Assembly: GCF_014649655.1 (NCBI RefSeq)
Contig: NZ_BMTL01000012.1
Span: forward strand, 62,001 to 126,000
Length of the DNA stretch: 64,000 nt
Reading direction: 5' to 3'
Source of the DNA: Streptomyces humidus
GTDB lineage: Bacteria > Actinomycetota > Actinomycetes > Streptomycetales > Streptomycetaceae
How positions within the stretch are numbered: position 1 is the stretch's first letter; each line of letters begins with the position of its first letter. Shown one piece after another: positions 58,948-64,000 of this stretch. Made by a program: the position numbers and the translations under genes. The notes under the pieces are model-generated. The model was not told the DNA's origin and did no database searches. It was given only the letters and a program-made list of their open reading frames with translations.

Positions 58948-61326
58948 GTGGTGGATCAGCTGACGCAGCACGATCCTCGGCGGATCGGGCCGTTCGAGGT
59001 GCTGGGACGGCTGGGTGCCGGCGGCATGGGGCTGGTCTATCTGGCACGCTCGGCCTCGGGCCGGCGCGTGGCGATCAAGACGGTCCGCACGGAGCTCGCC
59101 GAGGACCAGCTCTTCCGCGTGCGGTTCACGCGTGAGGTGGAGGCCGCCAGGGCGGTCTCCGGCTTCTACACGGCCGCGGTCGTCGACGCCGATCCGCGCG
59201 CCGCCGTGCCCTGGCTGGCCACCGCGTACGTTCCCGCGCCCTCCCTCGAGGAGATAGTGAACGACTGCGGGCCGATGCCGGCCCAGGCCGTGCGCTGGCT
59301 GGCGGCGGGCGTCGCGGAGGCCCTCCAGTCGATCCACGGCGCGGGGCTGGTCCACCGTGACCTGAAACCGTCGAACGTGCTCGTGGTCGAGGACGGCCCC
59401 CGGGTGATCGACTTCGGTATCGCGTCCGGAGTCTCGAACACCCGTTTGACCATGACGAACGTGGCCGTCGGCACCCCCGCCTACATGTCGCCCGAACAGG
59501 CGAAGGACTCGCGGAGCGTGACCGGCGCGAGCGACGTCTTCTCGCTCGGCTCGATGCTCGTCTTCGCCGCCACCGGCCACCCGCCCTTCCACGGCGCGAA
59601 CCCGGTCGAGACGGTCTTCATGCTGCTGCGCGAGGAACCGGACCTGGAAGGCCTCCCCGACGAGCTGCGCCCCCTCATCGAGTCCTGTATGCAGATGGAC
59701 GCCACGGCCCGCCCCAACCCGGCCGACCTCCAGGCCCAGCTCGCCCCCCACCTCTTCGGCTCGGGCTCCGACGACAGCGGCACGGCGTCGGCGTGGCTGC
59801 CCGAGAAGGCGGTCGCCCTCATCGAGACGCGCCGTGGCGGCCGTGCGGTGAAGCCGGCCCCCGTGAGCCCGCGCGGCGGTGGCGGTGGCGTGGGACTCGG
59901 CCGGCCCGACGCGCCGGCCGTGCCGCCCCCGCCGTCCCACGATCCCGTGGTGCTCGCCCGGCCGGCCCAGCCGCCCGCGCACGTCGGCGCCCCCGACACC
60001 GGTCCCGTCCGGCTGGCCGGTGCGGCCGTGCCGATCGGGCCCGGCCCGCGCGTCGCCGACGTACGCGCCACGGCCGCCGTGAAGGCGCCGGTCGCCGAGC
60101 CCGGCCTGGTCGCCAACTGGTCCCGCCTGCACCCCGGCGTCAACGGCGCCGACACGGCCCTCCCGGCCACCCAGGGCGCGCCCGCGGAGACGCCCGCGGG
60201 CTGGCGGCCCTGGCGCTTCCGCATGTCGAACGACGTGTGGGGGACCCCGTCGGTGGCCGGCGACCTGGTGTACGTCACCTCCTTCGAGGTGCACGCCCTC
60301 GACGTGGCCACCGGCCGCCGTCGTTTCAAGACCCGGGACGTGGCCTGGTCGATGGCGGTCGCGGACGGCCGTGTCCACGCCTCCGACGGGCCCACGCTGT
60401 TCGCCCTGGACGCCCGCGAGGGGGCAGACCTGTGGCGGCTGTCGACGGAGGCCTGGGTGTACTCGCTCAAGGCCGACCGGGGCACGGTCGTCACCGGCAC
60501 GCGCGGCGGCGGCGTGCAGGGCTGGGAGGCCTCCAACGGGCAGAAGCTCTGGGAGATCTCCGGCTGCCAGACCGACTTCGAGTCCCCGGAGGCCGGCCCG
60601 GTGCTGCACGAGGGCACGGTCTTCGTCTGGCAGGACGCCCGGCTGAGAGCCCTGGACGCCCGCACCGGCGAGGAGCGCTGGGCGTACCCCATCGGCGACA
60701 CGGCCTCCTGCGGCGGCGTCCCGGTCCGTGTCACCCCCGCACCCGACGGCTACGTCTACCTGTCCGCCGGCACCCGCGTCCTCGCCGTCGACATCGCGAG
60801 CGGCATGGTGCGCTGGCACTTCGAGGCGCCGGCGGTCTTCCTGTCCCCGCCCGCGTTCGTTCCCGGCCCGGCGGTCACCGGCGGCGGCGTCTACCTCGCC
60901 GACTACCTCGGCACGGTGTACGCCATCGACGCCACCGACGGCCGCGACCGCTGGCGCATCGCCACCGAGGCCCGCTCCTCCGTCGACCCCGTTCTGGTGG
61001 CCGCCGGCCATGTCCACGTCGGCAGCGGCAAGGGGCTCTACACCCTGGACGCGGTCACGGGCACGCCCAAGTGGCGCTTCCAGGCGGGCGGCGACATCGT
61101 GGGCGCCCCGGCGGTCGCGGAGGGCCGTATCCACTTCGGCTCCACCGACCACCTGCTGTACACCCTGAAGGCCGACGACGGCCGGCTGCGCTGGAAGCTG
61201 GCGACCGGCGGCGAGATCACCGGCTCCCCGGTGGTCCGCGACGGCGTCGTGTACGCGTGCAGCAAGGACCGCTGTGTGTACGCGCTGGACGCGGAGAAGG
61301 GCACGGGCACCGCGCGGACGGCGTAG
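58948..61326 (+). CDS. afsK: AfsK, membrane-associated Ser/Thr protein kinase
   Basis: A 792-residue kinase that phosphorylates AfsR and is linked to secondary metabolism and hyphal growth control. The kinase domain (about 14-275) has the glycine loop GAGGMG at 23-28, Lys44, HRDLKPSN with Asp138, and DFG at 155-157. Thr168 in the activation loop equals the autophosphorylation site known for S. coelicolor AfsK. After a Pro-rich linker (about 290-395), the C-terminal PQQ-like beta-propeller has repeated blades such as LYTLDAVTGTPKWRFQAGGD. GTG 58948 was chosen because it gives exactly this residue numbering. Confidence 0.95.
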   Translation: MVDQLTQHDPRRIGPFEVLGRLGAGGMGLVYLARSASGRRVAIKTVRTELAEDQLFRVRFTREVEAARAVSGFYTAAVVDADPRAAVPWLATAYVPAPSLEEIVNDCGPMPAQAVRWLAAGVAEALQSIHGAGLVHRDLKPSNVLVVEDGPRVIDFGIASGVSNTRLTMTNVAVGTPAYMSPEQAKDSRSVTGASDVFSLGSMLVFAATGHPPFHGANPVETVFMLLREEPDLEGLPDELRPLIESCMQMDATARPNPADLQAQLAPHLFGSGSDDSGTASAWLPEKAVALIETRRGGRAVKPAPVSPRGGGGGVGLGRPDAPAVPPPPSHDPVVLARPAQPPAHVGAPDTGPVRLAGAAVPIGPGPRVADVRATAAVKAPVAEPGLVANWSRLHPGVNGADTALPATQGAPAETPAGWRPWRFRMSNDVWGTPSVAGDLVYVTSFEVHALDVATGRRRFKTRDVAWSMAVADGRVHASDGPTLFALDAREGADLWRLSTEAWVYSLKADRGTVVTGTRGGGVQGWEASNGQKLWEISGCQTDFESPEAGPVLHEGTVFVWQDARLRALDARTGEERWAYPIGDTASCGGVPVRVTPAPDGYVYLSAGTRVLAVDIASGMVRWHFEAPAVFLSPPAFVPGPAVTGGGVYLADYLGTVYAIDATDGRDRWRIATEARSSVDPVLVAAGHVHVGSGKGLYTLDAVTGTPKWRFQAGGDIVGAPAVAEGRIHFGSTDHLLYTLKADDGRLRWKLATGGEITGSPVVRDGVVYACSKDRCVYALDAEKGTGTARTA

Positions 61327-61425
61327 CCCGGTCGTCCCCACGGTGTCCGGGACGGCCGCCGCCCGGGGACGGCCCGGTCGCCCCGCGGTGACATGGCCGT
61401 GACAGGCGGTGTCTAACCTGTCCGT

Positions 61426-61950
61426 ATGGATCGACGGGGGCAGAGACTCAGGTTCGCAGCGGTGGCGACGTGCGTCGTCCTGGCGCTGACCGGCTTCTCG
61501 ACGGGAAGAGGCCACGGCCACGGCAGCAGCCACAGCGGTGGGGACGGCGGATGCAGCAGCTCCGGTCAGGACCACGACAGCTCGTCGTCGAGCGGCGGCG
61601 CCTCCGGATCGCGGTACCACGACTACGACCGCCAGGACGACGATGACGACGACACGGGCGGCGGCTCCGGCTCGTCGACCCTCCAGGACGCCACGGTCCG
61701 GCTGATCGACTGCGCGAGCCCGAGCAGGGCCTACGCCACCGTCGAAGTCACCAACCCGAACGCGACCAGCGCCTCCTTCACCGTCACGGTCGCCTTCCTC
61801 GACGCCGGTTCCGGCGAGGTGGAGGAGCGGACCGAGGACGCGTACGTCGCCGGGAACGGCACGGAGACGGTCAAGGTCGGTCTGTCCGCCCCCGGCGTCG
61901 AGGCGAAGGTCGACCACTGCGCCGCGGAACCGTACGCACCGGCGAACTGA
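61426..61950 (+). CDS. Secreted Ser/Gly/His/Asp-rich protein with FxLYD-like domain
   Basis: A 174-residue exported protein. The N-terminal hydrophobic helix (FAAVATCVVLALTGFSTG) is a signal peptide or anchor. A low-complexity region follows (GHGHGSSHSGGDGG; DRQDDDDDDTGGG), then a beta-sandwich of about 90 residues (YATVEVTNPNATSASFTVTV), typical of FxLYD/DUF3426-like domains, with cysteines at its ends (LIDCAS; DHCAAEP) that could form a disulfide. It is downstream of afsK by 100 bases. Function unknown. Confidence 0.82.
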   Translation: MDRRGQRLRFAAVATCVVLALTGFSTGRGHGHGSSHSGGDGGCSSSGQDHDSSSSSGGASGSRYHDYDRQDDDDDDTGGGSGSSTLQDATVRLIDCASPSRAYATVEVTNPNATSASFTVTVAFLDAGSGEVEERTEDAYVAGNGTETVKVGLSAPGVEAKVDHCAAEPYAPAN

Positions 61951-61961
61951 CCGCCCGCCTC

Positions 61962-62465
61962 TCACCGGGCCGCTGCCTCCGTCGCGGACGCCTCCGTCAC
62001 GGACACCTCCGCCCACACCGTCTTGCCGACGGGCAGGCGGGGAGCCGTCCCCCACCGCACGGCCAGCGCGGCCACCAGGAGCAGCCCCCGGCCGGACTCG
62101 CCCTCCGGACACGCGGAGGGCGGGACGGCGGGCGGGACGGCGGGCGGGACGGCGGGCGGCCGCTTCGCGGCGGCGGCGTCCGCGACCTCGACACGCACCA
62201 GCCCCGCGGCCGCGTCGAAGGCGAGCCGGAGGCCGAAGTCCCGTCCGGGGAGCCGCCCGTGGAGCGCCGCGTTCGCCGCGAGTTCGCCGACCACGAGGGC
62301 GACCGCGCAGGACGCGTCCGAGGCCGACGGGTGACCCCACTCCTCCATGCGCCGTACGGCGAACCACCGGGCGAGCCGGGCGCCTCGCGGCGTGGAGGCG
62401 AACTGCTCGGCGAACGAGGGGAGTTCCCTCGGCGCGTGGTCCGAAGCGGTCGTTCCTGTCAGCAC
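61962..62465 (-). CDS. RsbW-like ATP-binding regulatory protein
   Basis: A 167-residue GHKL ATPase: ALVVGELAANAALHGRLPGR carries the N-box, and ESGRGLLLVAALAVRWGTAP the G2 box. Between them is a Pro-rich PPAVPPAVPPAVPPS tract. It is one of many orphan HATPase_c proteins in Streptomyces. GTG 62465 was selected; the Shine-Dalgarno is weak. It is divergent from the HTH/DUF5753 regulator, a common pairing in this genus, in which the three products (ATPase, HTH protein, DUF397) may form a signalling unit. Confidence 0.85.
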   Translation of the reverse strand: MLTGTTASDHAPRELPSFAEQFASTPRGARLARWFAVRRMEEWGHPSASDASCAVALVVGELAANAALHGRLPGRDFGLRLAFDAAAGLVRVEVADAAAAKRPPAVPPAVPPAVPPSACPEGESGRGLLLVAALAVRWGTAPRLPVGKTVWAEVSVTEASATEAAAR

Positions 62466-62624
62466 GGCTCGTCCGTCCTTGTCTTCCGTGTCCTCTGCCG
62501 AACCCGGGACGTCTCGAGGTGTGCACGAGTCGTCACGTTCCGTTCTCAAGAGTCGGCCGATCGCCCTACGCTCGACAGGTGACACGGCATTACTTTTCAC
62601 CCCGTAAGGAACGGACGTGACGCT

Positions 62625-63569
62625 TTGGCCAACGGAATTGATCCCAGCGTGTCGATGGCGGCCCTCTTCGGCGCACGGGTGCGCAGGCTCCGTACGGCGG
62701 CGGGCCTGACCCAGGCCGAACTCGGCGACCGGACCCACGTGGTGAGCACACGGATCACCCAGATCGAGCGGGCGTCCGGCGCGAAGCCGACGCTGGACCT
62801 GGCGCGTGCGCTGGACACGGTCCTCGGCGCGGACGACCTGCTCGTGGAGCTGTGGCCGTACGTGTACCGGGAGGCGTTCCCGGACTGGTCGCGCAAGTTC
62901 ATGGAGTACTCGGCGCGGGCGGTCGCCATCAGGCAGTACGCGGCGCACGTGGTGCCGGGCCTGTTGCAGACGGAGGACTATGCGCGGGCGGTGCTCAGCC
63001 TGGACGCTCTGTTGGACGGCGAGGAGCAGTTGGAGGAGCGCGTCACGGCTCGTATGGGACGGCAGGAGCGGCTGAACTCGCCCGACAGGCCGGAGCTGTG
63101 GGTGATCCTCGACGAGGCGGTGCTGAGACGTCCGATCGGCGGCGACGCCGTGATGCGGAAGCAGTTGGCGCGGCTGCTCGACGCGGCCGCGGCTCGTCAC
63201 ATCACCGTGCAGGTACTGCCGTTCGATCAAGGCGGGCACGAGGCGATGGGCGGCTCGCTGACGGTTCTGACTCTGCCGGACGGCTCGGAAGTGGCCTACA
63301 CAGAGGGTGCGGACTATGGCCAACTCATCGAAGCACCAGCCGATGTCAGCCGCTACAAGGTGATTTACGATCGGCTGCGGGCGGCAGCCCTGCCCCCGAT
63401 CATGTCACTGGACATGATCCGGTCCACGTTGGAGGGCAACTACCGTGGCGCGAATCTCCCGTCCCGATCCGAACGGCGTCGCCTGGCGCAGGAGCAGCTA
63501 CAGCAATCAAGCGGGCGGCGACTGCGTGGAGGTGGCCGACGGGTTCCGGGCCGTCGTCCCGGTCCGTGA
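62625..63569 (+). CDS. Helix-turn-helix (XRE) regulator with DUF5753 sensory domain
   Basis: A 314-residue protein. The XRE helix-turn-helix is at about 15-70 (GARVRRLRTAAGLTQAELGD) and DUF5753 follows (EYSARAVAIRQYAAHVVPGL; ARHITVQVLPFDQGGHEAMG). The C-terminal 40 residues are Arg/Gln-rich and read over the start of the next gene. TTG 62625 is used; ATG 62655 is an alternative. It resembles the BldB-associated WhiJ-type family, in which such a protein represses development until relieved by a DUF397 partner. Confidence 0.88.
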   Translation: MANGIDPSVSMAALFGARVRRLRTAAGLTQAELGDRTHVVSTRITQIERASGAKPTLDLARALDTVLGADDLLVELWPYVYREAFPDWSRKFMEYSARAVAIRQYAAHVVPGLLQTEDYARAVLSLDALLDGEEQLEERVTARMGRQERLNSPDRPELWVILDEAVLRRPIGGDAVMRKQLARLLDAAAARHITVQVLPFDQGGHEAMGGSLTVLTLPDGSEVAYTEGADYGQLIEAPADVSRYKVIYDRLRAAALPPIMSLDMIRSTLEGNYRGANLPSRSERRRLAQEQLQQSSGRRLRGGGRRVPGRRPGP

Positions 63570-63663
63570 CAGCAAGGCCCCGCAGGGTCCGGCGCTGTGC
63601 TTCGGGGCAGCCCCCTGGACGGCCTTCATAGACCAGTTGAAGGCGGGACGCCCCCGTACCTGA
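63445..63663 (+). CDS. DUF397 domain protein (partner of the HTH regulator)
   Basis: A 72-residue protein with the DUF397 signature: WRRSSYSNQAGGDCVEVADG, VPVRDSKAPQGPALCF and PWTAFIDQLKAG. These small proteins form a module with XRE/DUF5753 regulators. Its first 125 bases overlap the 3' end of that gene in a different frame, which is unusually long, since most such pairs overlap by a few bases. The upstream gene's stop may have been lost by a small indel. Confidence 0.88.
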   Translation: MARISRPDPNGVAWRRSSYSNQAGGDCVEVADGFRAVVPVRDSKAPQGPALCFGAAPWTAFIDQLKAGRPRT

Positions 63664-63843
63664 GACGACCGGCCGCCGACCGCGTTCCGGGCTCACCGGA
63701 CCCTTGTCCACGAGGGTCCGGCGGGCCGCCGGCCTCCTGAAAGAACCGGGGGAAAGCGCGCCTTTGGCGCCCGGGCGGGGGCGGCCCTGGACAAGCGGCA
63801 ACCGGCGGGAGCGCGTGATGACCCACAGTGGTCAGCGGATCCT

Positions 63844-64000
63844 CAGAAGCCCGGAACGCTGCGTACGTTCCGCTCGGCGACATCGGGCAGGAACCGCGCG
63901 ACAGTGACGAAATCGGCGTCGTCATGCAGGACGACCAGGCCGTGGTGCGCGGCGGTGGCACAGATCATCAGGTCGAGTGGACCGGCCGCGCCGAGGGCTC
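63844..64000 (-). CDS. PIN domain protein, VapC-type toxin (3' end only)
   Basis: The frame is open at the right edge of the window, so only the last 51 residues are visible. DLMICATAAHHGLVVLHDDA and DFVTVARFLPDVAERNVR are the C-terminal PIN motifs, with the acidic residues of the RNase active site. The antitoxin gene, expected upstream on the minus strand, lies beyond the window. It would cleave RNA when released from VapB. Confidence 0.85.

Noticed and set aside
58693..62526. A 1277-codon minus-strand frame across afsK
   Set aside because: Antisense shadow of afsK, whose kinase motifs and Thr168 numbering are unmistakable.

Overview
This is a high-GC actinobacterial chromosome segment, almost certainly Streptomyces. 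The gene order pdxH, citrate synthase, SIS protein, dmdR1, ABC exporter, prim-pol protein, NsdA-like regulator, SCO4402-family protein, purU, sigma/anti-sigma/STAS genes, EF-hand protein and kbpA-afsK resembles, from memory, the SCO4387-SCO4424 core region of Streptomyces coelicolor. Third-codon-position GC is near saturation, starts are often GTG or TTG, and many convergent gene ends are separated by degenerate GC-rich short repeats.

Region 1 (1-12.3 kb), metabolism and regulators: a truncated TetR gene, pdxH divergent from citrate synthase, and a 2-oxoglutarate/Fe(II) oxygenase preceded by a cysteine-type leader peptide. Next come a small RNA or mini-mRNA with an exceptionally extended Shine-Dalgarno, a PAS/GAF sensor, a SIS protein, the iron regulator dmdR1, an alpha/beta hydrolase and a two-gene ABC exporter. 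Region 2 (12.3-23.9 kb), development and signalling: a prim-pol-like protein and an NsdA-like regulator diverge from a 10-bp-phased repeat array. They are followed by a repeat-rich membrane protein, a lipoprotein, purU, an operon of an apparently frameshifted sigma factor with a zinc-finger/MDMPI protein, a STAS protein and an EF-hand protein.

Region 3 (23.9-57.9 kb) is the most interesting part. It is a dispersed acyl-CoA catabolic regulon comprising an acyl-CoA ligase, an amidohydrolase, four acyl-CoA dehydrogenases, a cyclase-family hydrolase, an SDR and a zinc alcohol dehydrogenase. It also holds a flavin reductase, an enoyl-CoA hydratase, an NDP-forming acyl-CoA synthetase, a DoxX protein, an OB-fold/Zn-ribbon protein, an SCP2-type thiolase and a deazaflavin-type reductase. 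Six promoter regions carry the same palindrome, CTGAC-N5-GTCAG, in eight copies. A TetR gene at the distal end has a matching half-site at its own start codon and is the best candidate repressor. Unrelated genes are interspersed: two MFS transporters, a GlxA-type regulator, a multicopper oxidase, an amine oxidase, a flavin monooxygenase, two GNATs, a secreted TNT-domain toxin with a possible immunity gene, a second PdxH-like protein and an expansin-like protein.

Region 4 (57.9-64 kb): a KbpA-like VOC protein and the Ser/Thr kinase AfsK. After these come a secreted protein, an RsbW-like ATPase, an HTH/DUF397 pair and the 3' end of a VapC-type PIN toxin gene. No rRNA, tRNA, CRISPR array or insertion sequence was seen.
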